Part shown: positions 7,909-16,536 of the stretch, piece after piece | Position numbering within the stretch: position 1 is the first letter of the stretch | Layout: each line of letters starts with the position of its first letter | NCBI GenBank assembly: GCA_964391675.1 | Contig: CAYMMX010000003.1 | Span: forward strand, 62,001 to 126,000 | Length of the DNA stretch: 64,000 bases | Source: CAYMMX01 sp964391675 | Lineage (GTDB): Bacteria; Cyanobacteriota; Vampirovibrionia; Gastranaerophilales; Gastranaerophilaceae | Direction: 5' to 3' | The notes under the pieces: model-generated | The model's database searches: none | The model's input: the letters and a program-made list of their open reading frames with translations, nothing else | What the model was told of the DNA's origin: nothing | Program-made: the position numbers and the translations under genes

Positions 7909-9282
7909 TTAAAGTACTATTTGAGTTCCTACAAGAATTTTGCTGCCGTAAGTACCATTTTCCATTGTATACATAACATAGTTAAACATTAATCTTGCGG
8001 CATAATCTTTTATAAAATAATTAAAGCCGACTGAATACTCTCTTTTCATATCATTTGCTTTATTTGTATTCGGATCAAACTGATCGTATCTTGCTAAAGC
8101 TTGGAATCTCGGAGTAACACGGTAAGAAAGTGTTCCGTTAAAACCTTTTGACCTTTTATCCGTATATCCTGTTGCACCGTTAGAACCATCAGCTATACCA
8201 AATTCAGTTATTGCTTTAAGTCTTTTGTATTCATAACTAATTGCACCTGTTCCGACAGTAAATCTGCCTTCTGCATTTCCGGCATCCATACCTGCGGCAA
8301 CAATTAATTTACCATATTTTTTTTCGTCAAGATTAGCAAGGGGTTTAAATTCAACCCAGCCTGCAAATTCAGGACCAGGGAACCAATCATTAAATCCTCT
8401 TCCTGAACTATAAAGACCGACATGATAATCCGCATATTTGTAATTACCCATAACTTTTGTACCCAAAGCACGAACGGATGAATACTTCAATGACATTTGA
8501 GAACGGTTAAAAAATTGCCAAACAAGAGGTGATTCTTTGCCTTCTAATCCTAATGGAACCCAAGTATGGCCAATCAATAATGTATTATTTTTTCCAATTT
8601 TTCTTGTATAGTAATTATCTGCAAAAAAACCTTGAAAATAATTTTTTCCAGGATATGTTTTTACAGGACTAAACATTAACCTGACAAAATTTCTATTGTC
8701 TTTCATATTAATATTAAACCCGACATCAGCAAAATTTATACTATATAAGGTATTTTGATAATCCGGTCCATTCCATATATTTGAGAAATAACCGTTATAA
8801 TCAATCCAGGGAGAAATATTATCAATAGGTCCTTTTTCAAAGGTCATTTTCATTTTATCCGCTAAAAGTCCCTTTGTAGACAATTTACTTACTTCCCCAT
8901 GAAGAGCTTCGTGAATGTTATATTGAGCTTCTTCCAATTTTGTCATTTCACGATTTTCTTCTTTTGCTTCGGCATCAAACTCTGCATTAGGATCAAATAT
9001 AACTGCCTTTAAATTAATTTTTTTTGAACTCGATGATTTTTTTATGTCCTCAACAACCGGAGTGTTTAAAACAGGAGCTTTTTCATCTTTATAATTCTCA
9101 TCGGGAATTACCTGTTCACTGCTCAGAATTTTACCTTCTGCCAATTTTTCATTTACTTTCACAACATCAGAAGATTCGCTCAAAGAAATTTCATTAATCT
9201 TATCTTCCGAAACATTTGCATAACAAGCAAAAGGATTTAAAATTAAAACTCCTAAAAATAGGATGCGCAAAATCTTTTCCAT
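7909..9282 (-). CDS. Outer-membrane porin-like protein
   Basis: A signal peptide (basic MEKILR, hydrophobic core, cleavage near CYANVS) opens the protein. A low-complexity, charged region follows to about residue 150. The remainder alternates aromatic and polar residues typical of an outer-membrane beta barrel, and the final strand is GSKILVGTQIVL. Blocks such as RFTVGTGAISYEYKRLKAITEFGIADG and RYDQFDPNTNK resemble phosphate-selective or general porins of the OprO/P group. That resemblance is a judgement by eye. At 457 residues it is in the porin range. It implies an outer membrane, consistent with lpxI and lpxB in this window. The substrate is unknown. Confidence 0.75.
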   Translation of the reverse strand: MEKILRILFLGVLILNPFACYANVSEDKINEISLSESSDVVKVNEKLAEGKILSSEQVIPDENYKDEKAPVLNTPVVEDIKKSSSSKKINLKAVIFDPNAEFDAEAKEENREMTKLEEAQYNIHEALHGEVSKLSTKGLLADKMKMTFEKGPIDNISPWIDYNGYFSNIWNGPDYQNTLYSINFADVGFNINMKDNRNFVRLMFSPVKTYPGKNYFQGFFADNYYTRKIGKNNTLLIGHTWVPLGLEGKESPLVWQFFNRSQMSLKYSSVRALGTKVMGNYKYADYHVGLYSSGRGFNDWFPGPEFAGWVEFKPLANLDEKKYGKLIVAAGMDAGNAEGRFTVGTGAISYEYKRLKAITEFGIADGSNGATGYTDKRSKGFNGTLSYRVTPRFQALARYDQFDPNTNKANDMKREYSVGFNYFIKDYAARLMFNYVMYTMENGTYGSKILVGTQIVL

Positions 9283-9409
9283 AACTTAATACTCAACAAC
9301 TATCTACTATGACTTCATCATTATATAAAATTTAATTGTTATAATAAATACTGTTTTTATAGTATATTATTTTAATAATATTTCAGACTTGAAGGAGAAT
9401 TATAATAAA

Positions 9410-10837
9410 ATGAAAATATCAAAAAAACATAAGCCCCCCGACACAAAAATAGCAGCCCCGATTGTAGATGCTCTCAAATATTCTATTGAAAATCCTACTT
9501 ATCAGTTCCACATTCCGGGACACACAAAAGGCGGGGGGGTTTATCCTGACTTTAAAAAATTAATCGGAAAGAAAGCTTTAAATATTGACACTACAGATGA
9601 ATTTGATAATCTTGGAACATTACACCCTGCTACCGGGCCGATAAAAGAAGCCCAACTTCTTGCAGCAAAAGCTTTTGGCGCTAAAAAAACTTTCTTTCTT
9701 CTTAACGGTTCAACTGTTGGTAATATTGCGCTTGCCATGAGTTTAACTAAAAAAGGGCAGAAGGTAATTGTAAACAGGAATTGTCATCGTTCGATTTTGA
9801 CTGGACTTATAATCTCTGGTGCTGACCCACTATGGCTTATTCCTAACAGATTAAATGAATGGGGGTTGTGGGGTAATGTAGTACCAGAAGATGTTGAAGA
9901 ATTACTAAGAAGTAATAAAGATGTTTCCATGGTTTGGATTACAAACCCAACATATGAGGGGGTTGTTTCTGACATCAAATCTATAAGTGAAATTTGTAAA
10001 AAATATAATGTTCCTTTAATTGTAGATGAGGCTCATGGATGTCTTTGGAATTTTAATTCCCACCTGCCTGAAACTTCTCTAAAACTTGGTGCCGATGCAG
10101 TTGTCCACTCCTTGCACAAAACAGGAGGAAGCATGAGCCAAAGTTCAATGCTACATATAAGCGAGAATTCCATTTTAGATGTAAACAAAATAGAAAAATC
10201 TTTAAAACTTTTACATACTACCAGTCCTTCTCTTATGTTACTTGCAAGTCTAGATGCATCAAGAGCACATCTGGAAAGTTCTGCCGGCAAAAAGCAAATT
10301 GAAAAAACTATTCAAAACGCAAAATATTTAAGAAAAAGAATAGATGGTATAAAAAACATACATCAGCTTAAAACTGATTTCGGATACAAAACAGATGTGA
10401 CAAAAATATTTATTAAGGCTGATGGTATTTCAGGGAAAAGACTGGAATCTATTCTGGAAATTGATTTTAAAATTGAAGTTGAATCAGCTTCAGATATAGG
10501 TTTATTAATTTTATCAAATATTGGAAATAAACACTCTGATTTTGAATATCTTGCAAATTGTTTGGAAAAAATTTCTAAAAAAGAATATTCTGATATTTGT
10601 TATCTAGAAAATAAAAGGCATATGCCTATGCTTACTCCGATAATCAAAATAAACCTGCAAGAAGCTTTTTATGCAGAGAAAGAATCGGTATTAAAAGAAA
10701 ATACAATAGGTAGAATTGCCGGTGAAATAATCGCAGAATGTCCGCCCGGAATTTCAATACTTGTTCCTGGAGAATTAATAACTGAAGACCATTTACCATA
10801 TTTAGAAGATTATGATTACATTGAAGTACTAAAATGA
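9410..10837 (+). CDS. Orn/Lys/Arg decarboxylase, short PLP type (arginine or lysine decarboxylase)
   Basis: This is a PLP fold-type I decarboxylase of the SpeA/CadA group lacking the N-terminal wing domain. The FHIPGHTKGGG substrate motif comes early. NGSTVGNIALAMSL forms the PLP phosphate pocket. VDEAHG supplies the Asp and His that contact PLP. HSLHKTGGSMSQSSMLH carries the Schiff-base lysine. The C-terminal part ends in a PPGISILVPGE motif typical of the family. I place the start at the ATG at 9410 after AAGGAG; an upstream TTG frame would put that site inside the coding region. The next gene, a transporter, overlaps by four bases, so decarboxylation and export may be linked. Arginine versus lysine specificity cannot be decided here. 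Confidence 0.85.
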   Translation: MKISKKHKPPDTKIAAPIVDALKYSIENPTYQFHIPGHTKGGGVYPDFKKLIGKKALNIDTTDEFDNLGTLHPATGPIKEAQLLAAKAFGAKKTFFLLNGSTVGNIALAMSLTKKGQKVIVNRNCHRSILTGLIISGADPLWLIPNRLNEWGLWGNVVPEDVEELLRSNKDVSMVWITNPTYEGVVSDIKSISEICKKYNVPLIVDEAHGCLWNFNSHLPETSLKLGADAVVHSLHKTGGSMSQSSMLHISENSILDVNKIEKSLKLLHTTSPSLMLLASLDASRAHLESSAGKKQIEKTIQNAKYLRKRIDGIKNIHQLKTDFGYKTDVTKIFIKADGISGKRLESILEIDFKIEVESASDIGLLILSNIGNKHSDFEYLANCLEKISKKEYSDICYLENKRHMPMLTPIIKINLQEAFYAEKESVLKENTIGRIAGEIIAECPPGISILVPGELITEDHLPYLEDYDYIEVLK

Positions 10838-12015
10838 TTACAAAATCAGATGAAATTAAAAATAAAAAAGCTCTCAGATGGCTTACTATGGCACATCTTA
10901 CCAATGATACTTATTCGGGATTTTTGAATCCGATAATGCCTTTTATTGCAGTTAAATTAGGAATTTCTATGGCAATTGCCACCGTAATAATGAGCATTGC
11001 TCAAATTTGTGCTTCGATGTTTCAACCCATATTCGGATTTTTTGCAGATAATATGCTTAAAAGAGCTTTTATTTTTTGGGGGTTAATTTTCGGATCTTTA
11101 TTCGTACCTCTTGCAACAAACGCGCCTAATGCAATTATCTTGACTTTATTTGTAATTTTAGGTAATTTGGGCGGAAGTTTTTTTCATCCTCAAGCATTAG
11201 GATTTATTCCAAGATTTGCTAAAAATAATTTTGTATTTGCAATGGGTGTTTTTATATCAGCAGGGACGATAGGTTTTTCTCTAGGACCTATAATTTCTGC
11301 AATCGTTGCACAACATCTGGGTTTTGAAAAAATACCTTATTTATCAGTTTTTGGAATAATACTCGCTCTTTTAATGTTTAAATTTGTACCAAAAATTTCT
11401 GATATTAAAGAAGAAAAACCAAAACATAAAGAATTTTCAGACTCTTTTAAAAAGATTTTGTCAAATAAATATATGCTTATTTTGATACTAATTTCAATGA
11501 TGAAAACACTAATATCAAATAGTTCAACAATTCTACTTCCTTTTTTATGGAAAAACATGGGTTACAGCCCTACATATATCGGCGTTGCACTTTTTATGTT
11601 TCTTATGGCTGGAGGTATTGCATCATTTTTAAGCGGAAAAATAGAAGCAAAAGTAGGTGCAAAAAATGTTTTTTATTTTTCAATGATTGTAACATTCCCA
11701 TTAATGGCATTATTCTTAGTTACTTATAAAGACCATTCTAACATTTCTTTAATATTTTTCATCTTAATGGGCTTTGCGACAATGCTTGCACAACCTGTTT
11801 TAATTGTGATGTCTCAAAGAATTTTGCCTGACTATAAAAGCATTGTATCAGGACTTATTAATGGGTTCAGCTGGGGACTTGTAGCAATATTTTTAAGTAT
11901 TATCGGATTTTTAGCCCAATCATTCGGTATCGGAAAAGTTTTGTTTATTGTTTCATTAGTTCCAGTATTTTTCTCATATTTTGTTAAATTTTTACCCAAA
12001 CACTCAGAAGAATAA
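10834..12015 (+). CDS. MFS transporter of the fosmidomycin-resistance (Fsr) type
   Basis: This integral inner-membrane protein has about twelve hydrophobic helices. The N-terminal segment WLTMAHLTNDTYSGFLNPIMPFIAVKLG and the GNLGGSFFHPQALGF motif are characteristic of the Fsr-type major facilitator family. The ATGA overlap with the upstream decarboxylase gene indicates translational coupling in one operon. A polyamine or amino-acid-derived substrate is a possible reading of that context, but it is inference; Fsr homologues export drugs. The length of 393 residues fits the family. It ends 33 bases before the alanine racemase gene. Confidence 0.85.
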   Translation: MITKSDEIKNKKALRWLTMAHLTNDTYSGFLNPIMPFIAVKLGISMAIATVIMSIAQICASMFQPIFGFFADNMLKRAFIFWGLIFGSLFVPLATNAPNAIILTLFVILGNLGGSFFHPQALGFIPRFAKNNFVFAMGVFISAGTIGFSLGPIISAIVAQHLGFEKIPYLSVFGIILALLMFKFVPKISDIKEEKPKHKEFSDSFKKILSNKYMLILILISMMKTLISNSSTILLPFLWKNMGYSPTYIGVALFMFLMAGGIASFLSGKIEAKVGAKNVFYFSMIVTFPLMALFLVTYKDHSNISLIFFILMGFATMLAQPVLIVMSQRILPDYKSIVSGLINGFSWGLVAIFLSIIGFLAQSFGIGKVLFIVSLVPVFFSYFVKFLPKHSEE

Positions 12016-12035
12016 AAAGAAGTTTACTTTTGCAG

Positions 12036-12041
12036 TATAAT
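12036..12041 (+). promoter_or_regulatory. -10 box placing the alr transcript start at its ATG
   Basis: TATAAT lies eight bases upstream of the alr start codon. A transcript from it would begin at or within a base of the ATG and so be leaderless. No Shine-Dalgarno is seen. The -35 region is weak (TTTACT). Confidence 0.4.
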
Positions 12042-12048
12042 TTATTAT

Positions 12049-13170
12049 ATGAAAACATCAAGACAAACACATATAAATGTACATAGGGATTCATGGGTTG
12101 AAATCAATCTGGAATATTTAGCCCAAAACATTAAAATATTAAAAGACATGGTAAAGCCTGATGTAAAGTTATTAGCTGTAGTTAAGGCCGATTCATATGG
12201 ACATGGAGCTGTAATGCTTGCTCCTACAATGCTTGCATCGGGAGTTGATGTACTTGGAGTTGCCTCAATAGATGAGGGCTTGGATTTAAGAAACGCTAAA
12301 ATTTCATGCGAGATTTTGGTTTTAGGAGCTGTACCGATTTGGGCTTTTGAATGTGCAAATTTAAACGATATATCTATATCTATATTTTCGGAGGAACATA
12401 TTATTGCTTGCAAGCAGGCTTATGAAAGAACAGGCAAAAAAGTTAAGGCCCACATAAAAATAGATACAGGAATGAATAGGATAGGTGTCAGTTTCAATGA
12501 AGCAATCGAGTATATTAAAAAAGTTAAATCCTGTGAATTTATAGATTTAAAAGGTATTTTTTCTCATCTTGCATGTGCAGAAAATAAAGATGAAACAGAG
12601 AAACAATTATATAAATTGAATACAATTATTTCTCAAATTGATACTAAAAACCTGACTCTTCATATGTTAAATACAGCCGGAATAATGTCATATCCGGATT
12701 ATCAATTTAATATGGTAAGAGCCGGAATCGGATTATACGGATTAATGCCTGATTTACCTGCATGTTCTGATTTTAACAAACCGCTTAAACCTATAATGTC
12801 TTTAAAAGGAAGAATTACAAGAATTCACTGGATGGATAAGAATGAAGGCATAAGCTATGGATACACTTATACTTCGAAAAACAAAATAAAGGTTGCTACT
12901 ATTCCAATAGGTTATGCTGATGGAGTACCAAGAGCCCTATCAAACAAAATCTTTGGTGAAATAAACGGAGAAAAAGTTAGGCAAATAGGTAATATAACTA
13001 TGGATCAAATGATGTTTGATATAACAGGCATTAAGGTTGAAGAAGGTGAAGTTATTACACTTTTAGGTAATAATTTATCAATAGATGAATGGGCAAAAAT
13101 TCTAGGGACAATAAATTATGAATTAACGTGTCGATTAAAAGTAAGATTGCCAAGAATTTATACAAGATAG
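12049..13170 (+). CDS. alr: Alanine racemase
   Basis: This PLP enzyme interconverts L- and D-alanine for peptidoglycan. The N-terminal VEINLEYLAQNI and LLAVVKADSYGHGA contain the PLP lysine (about residue 45). HIKIDTGMNRIGV and NTAGIMSYPD are family blocks. The second catalytic base Tyr lies in GISYGYTYTSKN, and GYADGVPRALSN and GNITMDQMMFD follow. The length of 373 residues is standard. The start codon is eight bases after a TATAAT box, which suggests a leaderless transcript besides any read-through from the upstream decarboxylase-transporter pair. It is followed by lpd at 14 bases. The ATG has a short hydrophilic lead before the conserved WVEINL. Confidence 0.96.
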   Translation: MKTSRQTHINVHRDSWVEINLEYLAQNIKILKDMVKPDVKLLAVVKADSYGHGAVMLAPTMLASGVDVLGVASIDEGLDLRNAKISCEILVLGAVPIWAFECANLNDISISIFSEEHIIACKQAYERTGKKVKAHIKIDTGMNRIGVSFNEAIEYIKKVKSCEFIDLKGIFSHLACAENKDETEKQLYKLNTIISQIDTKNLTLHMLNTAGIMSYPDYQFNMVRAGIGLYGLMPDLPACSDFNKPLKPIMSLKGRITRIHWMDKNEGISYGYTYTSKNKIKVATIPIGYADGVPRALSNKIFGEINGEKVRQIGNITMDQMMFDITGIKVEEGEVITLLGNNLSIDEWAKILGTINYELTCRLKVRLPRIYTR

Positions 13171-13184
13171 AATACGGGGTAATT

Positions 13185-14480
13185 ATGAAAAAATATGATT
13201 TTGGAATAATAGGAGCAGGTCCTGCAGGTTATACAGCAGCAATAAGAGCTTCTCAGCTAAAAAAAAGTGTTATCCTTTTTGAAAAAGAATATCTGGGAGG
13301 TGTTTGCCTAAATAAGGGATGCATCCCTACAAAAACATTCTTACGCTCTGCAGATCTTTATAAAGAATTCAAGAAAATATCAAATTTAGGAATAAATGTA
13401 GAAAATTATTCTCTTGATTTTGAAAAAGTTGCTCAAAGAAAAAATACGACAGTAGAAAAGATAAGAAAATCACTTGAAATGCTTTTAAAAAGCTATAATA
13501 TAGATATTGTAAATGCTGAAGCCAAAATTAAAACTGAAAACATAATTGAAGCAAATAATGAAACCTACGAATGCGAAAACATTCTTATTGCAACCGGTTC
13601 GAAACCAAAATGTATTAAAGGATTTGAATTTGATAATAAATTTATTTTAAATTCTGATGATATCTTGAATCTAAAAGAATTACCAAAAAAGGTTTTAATA
13701 GTTGGTTCTGGAGCAATAGGAGTTGAATGGGCAAGAATATTATCTTCTTTCGGAACAGAAGTAAGCATTATTGAAATTGCTGATAGATTACTACCATTAG
13801 CTGATTTTGAGATTTCTCAAAGATTGGAGAGAATCTTTAAAATGTCTAGAATAAAAACATACTTATCAACTTCAATAAAAGAAATTAAGGACAAAAAAGT
13901 AACTTTATCATCACTAGAAATACTAGAACCTGATTTTGTATTATTTGCTACAGGCAGAGAAACGAATAACATTGAAAACTGTGATAATTTATCTAAAATA
14001 GGTGATGCTCACGGCACAATTCAACTTGCACATTTTGCTTCTCATCAGTCATTAAATATCGTCAACAATATTGTATTGGGAGAAAAAATTAATAATTTTA
14101 TTGTTCCTTCTGTTGTATACGGAAATCCGGAAATAGCTTGGGCAGGAGTAAAAGAAGATGAGTTAATTGCTAAAAACTCTGAATATAAAAAATCAGTTTT
14201 TCCTCTATCTGCATTAGGCAAAGCTCATTGTGACGGAGATTTAGAGGGTTTTGTTAAAATTTTATCAGATAAAAACAATAAAATTTTAGGTGCTCATATC
14301 ATAGGAAATGAAGCATCTGCATTAATTCACCAGCTAACAATAGCAATGGAAAATAACTTAAGCGTTGAAAATTTAAAACATTGTTGCTTTGCACATCCAA
14401 CTTACTCTGAAGGAGTATATGAATCTCTTCTCGGACTTGATAATGAATCCCTGTCTTTACTAAGGAGTACAAATGCCTAG
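13185..14480 (+). CDS. lpd: Dihydrolipoamide dehydrogenase (E3)
   Basis: This FAD enzyme reoxidises dihydrolipoyl groups using NAD. It has the FAD-binding GAGPAGYTA, the redox disulfide GVCLNKGCIPTK near residues 38-49, and the NAD-binding VGSGAIGVEWARI. A second FAD contact is in LFATGRE, and the C-terminal FAHPTYSE carries the active-site His. I place the start at ATG 13185 (MKKYDFG), not the upstream frame from 13128 that overlaps alr. At 431 residues it is somewhat shorter than the usual ~470. It overlaps lipA by eight bases. Together with lipA and the distant gcvPB, it most likely serves the glycine cleavage system; no pyruvate dehydrogenase genes are in the window. Confidence 0.92.
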   Translation: MKKYDFGIIGAGPAGYTAAIRASQLKKSVILFEKEYLGGVCLNKGCIPTKTFLRSADLYKEFKKISNLGINVENYSLDFEKVAQRKNTTVEKIRKSLEMLLKSYNIDIVNAEAKIKTENIIEANNETYECENILIATGSKPKCIKGFEFDNKFILNSDDILNLKELPKKVLIVGSGAIGVEWARILSSFGTEVSIIEIADRLLPLADFEISQRLERIFKMSRIKTYLSTSIKEIKDKKVTLSSLEILEPDFVLFATGRETNNIENCDNLSKIGDAHGTIQLAHFASHQSLNIVNNIVLGEKINNFIVPSVVYGNPEIAWAGVKEDELIAKNSEYKKSVFPLSALGKAHCDGDLEGFVKILSDKNNKILGAHIIGNEASALIHQLTIAMENNLSVENLKHCCFAHPTYSEGVYESLLGLDNESLSLLRSTNA

Positions 14481-15318
14481 ACTGCCCGAATACTTAAAAA
14501 GACCTATAATTGATACTGAAAAAACAAAAAAAGTTCGAAGAATATTAAAAGAAAATTGTTTAAATACTGTTTGTGACGGGGCAAGATGCCCAAATAAAAA
14601 TGAGTGCTATCAAAAAAATACAGCAACTTTTTTAATTTTAGGTAAAGTCTGTACCAGAAATTGCAGATATTGTAATATAGGATGCGAAAAACCTCAACCT
14701 GTAGATAAAAATGAACCAAAACATATCGCAAAAGCAGTAAAAGATTTAGGGCTAAAGTATGTTGTAATAACTTCTGTCACAAGAGATGACTTGATTGATG
14801 GCGGTGCTCATCATTTTAAAAGCTGTATAAATGAAATTAAAAACCTGACACCTGATGTTAAAATAGAAATTTTGACACCGGATTTCAAAGGAGAAAAAAC
14901 AGCACTTGATATAATAATTACAACTGAAATAGAAGTTTTTAATCATAATATTGAAGTGGTAGAAAAGATATTTAAAACAGCAAGACCTCAAGGAAACTAT
15001 AAAGTATCATTAGATGTTTTAAAATATGTAAAAGAAAATTCTAATATACTAACTAAATCCGGTCTTATGGTAGGTTTAGGTGAAACTTTTAAAGAAATAG
15101 AAAAGACTTTAGAGGATTTAAAATCCTCAGGATGCGCTATATTGACAATAGGTCAATATATTCAGCCTTCAAAAAATCATTTGCCTGTTGAAAAATACTA
15201 TTCAATTGAAGAGTTTGAAAAACTTAAAACTCTTGCAAAAAAAATCGGATTTAAAAACTATCAAATAGGACCACTTGTAAGAAGCTCTTACAATGCCTTT
15301 GAAACAGCAAATTTGTAA
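14473..15318 (+). CDS. lipA: Lipoyl synthase
   Basis: This radical SAM enzyme inserts two sulfurs into octanoyl-protein to make lipoate. The auxiliary cluster is bound by Cys34, Cys39 and Cys45 (CDGARCPNKNEC). The radical SAM cluster is bound by Cys60, Cys64 and Cys67 (CTRNCRYC). TSVTRDDLIDGGA, MVGLGET and the C-terminal RSSYNA motif, whose Ser is a cluster ligand, are all present. The gene overlaps lpd by eight bases, a functional pairing for lipoylated complexes. It converges on the glycosyltransferase cluster with a single base between stop codons and no visible terminator. Confidence 0.96.
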   Translation: MPRLPEYLKRPIIDTEKTKKVRRILKENCLNTVCDGARCPNKNECYQKNTATFLILGKVCTRNCRYCNIGCEKPQPVDKNEPKHIAKAVKDLGLKYVVITSVTRDDLIDGGAHHFKSCINEIKNLTPDVKIEILTPDFKGEKTALDIIITTEIEVFNHNIEVVEKIFKTARPQGNYKVSLDVLKYVKENSNILTKSGLMVGLGETFKEIEKTLEDLKSSGCAILTIGQYIQPSKNHLPVEKYYSIEEFEKLKTLAKKIGFKNYQIGPLVRSSYNAFETANL

Positions 15319-15319
15319 A

Positions 15320-16528
15320 TTATTTTTTGATTAAACTATTAACTAATTGAATTTGTAATGGAATAGTTTTTTTGAAATCATAACCCTCAATAGCACTTTC
15401 TCTTGCATTTTTGCGAATAGTTTTCATTTCTTCTTTGTTATCAAGTGCATATTCAATTTTTTCAACAAGCTGATTAACATTGAAAAAATCAAATAAAAGT
15501 CCGTTATATTTATCTTTCATTACTTCTGCAACCGGTGAAGTATTTGAAGCTACTATGCAACAACCTGCTGACATTGCCTCTAATATAGACCAAGATAATA
15601 CAAAAGGCATAGTTGAATAAACATGTACTGAAGAGACTTGCAGTAAGCTCAGATAATCCAAAAAATTAAGCCCCCCGACAAAATGAACTCTACTCATGTC
15701 TAAATCAAGCTTACTCAACATATATTCTTTATAAGTTTGATTACTAAGTTTATCAGCATAAAAAACTTTATCATTACCGCCAATAATAAAATGGGCATTA
15801 GGACGTTTTTTTTGTAATTTCTCAACAGCTTCCATAAATTGAGGAAACCCTCGCATTGGCTCCATTCCTCTGGTTGCATATGTAATTACTTCATCCTTGG
15901 CTGTAAACTCAATATTCTTGTCCTTAATTAAAAATTTTGCGTCCGGATTAGGACAACACATATCTGTATCTATTCCATCATGAATAACACTTATTTTGTC
16001 ATGAAATTCTTTTGGAAATTGCTGCTTCTGCCAATGAGTAGGAGAAATTCCAGCATCACATGCGCATAAATCTATCAATCTGTGGACATTAACTCCTCTT
16101 ATCTGCGCTCTTCTGCCTTCATCAACAGGGTTACCATCAAAACCTACTTCAGCGCCATCTGCATTTTCAAACCATTCAAAATAACACAACAAAGGAACAT
16201 TAGGGAAAATATCTTTCATAAACATTGAATTTCCCCAACTATGGGCAAATATAATATCAGGAATAAGTCCATTTTGTTTCATCATCATAGCAATTTTTGC
16301 AGCTTCTTGTCCATGCAAAACCGATTCTTCAAAAGTGTTAATAAATGGGTATTGATTAGTAGTTACCTGAGGCTTTTTGTACTGAAATTTATTTACATCT
16401 TGATACTGATTATTATACTCATCTGATGTAATAAACATAACTGTAGTATTGGGTAATTTAGCAAAAATCGGAGCAATATATTTAAAATGTCCCGGGAATT
16501 CTCTGTGTAAAAATAGAATTTTCATCAA
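15320..16528 (-). CDS. GT4-family glycosyltransferase, tandem paralogue 1
   Basis: This is a GT-B-fold retaining glycosyltransferase of about 402 residues. The N-terminal ILFLHREFPGHFKYIAP block is typical of a cyanobacterial GT4 group. The C-terminal Rossmann half has ATRGMEPMRGFPQFMEA and the nucleotide-sugar-binding ...LEAMSAGCCIVASNTSPVAEV, with the E-x7-E-like pattern of the clan. It is the last of three same-strand paralogues, so the cluster probably acts in one glycan pathway such as LPS or capsule. Residues in the last fifth are encoded by a 196-bp stretch identical in DNA to the next gene (see repeat entries). The sugar donor and acceptor are unknown. Confidence 0.85.
   Translation of the reverse strand: MMKILFLHREFPGHFKYIAPIFAKLPNTTVMFITSDEYNNQYQDVNKFQYKKPQVTTNQYPFINTFEESVLHGQEAAKIAMMMKQNGLIPDIIFAHSWGNSMFMKDIFPNVPLLCYFEWFENADGAEVGFDGNPVDEGRRAQIRGVNVHRLIDLCACDAGISPTHWQKQQFPKEFHDKISVIHDGIDTDMCCPNPDAKFLIKDKNIEFTAKDEVITYATRGMEPMRGFPQFMEAVEKLQKKRPNAHFIIGGNDKVFYADKLSNQTYKEYMLSKLDLDMSRVHFVGGLNFLDYLSLLQVSSVHVYSTMPFVLSWSILEAMSAGCCIVASNTSPVAEVMKDKYNGLLFDFFNVNQLVEKIEYALDNKEEMKTIRKNARESAIEGYDFKKTIPLQIQLVNSLIKK
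15397..15592 (-). repeat. 196-bp segment identical to 16614-16809 (copy 1)
   Basis: From TTTCTCTTGC to TATAGACCA the sequence matches the equivalent part of the neighbouring glycosyltransferase gene base for base. Flanking codons differ. Silent sites are also conserved, which points to recent gene conversion or duplication. Confidence 0.9.
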
Positions 16529-16536
16529 GTCTCCAA

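Noticed and set aside
13128..13184. The upstream extension of lpd as the true start
   Set aside because: It overlaps alr and precedes the conserved MKKYDFGIIGAGPAG start without homology. The ATG at 13185 fits the family.
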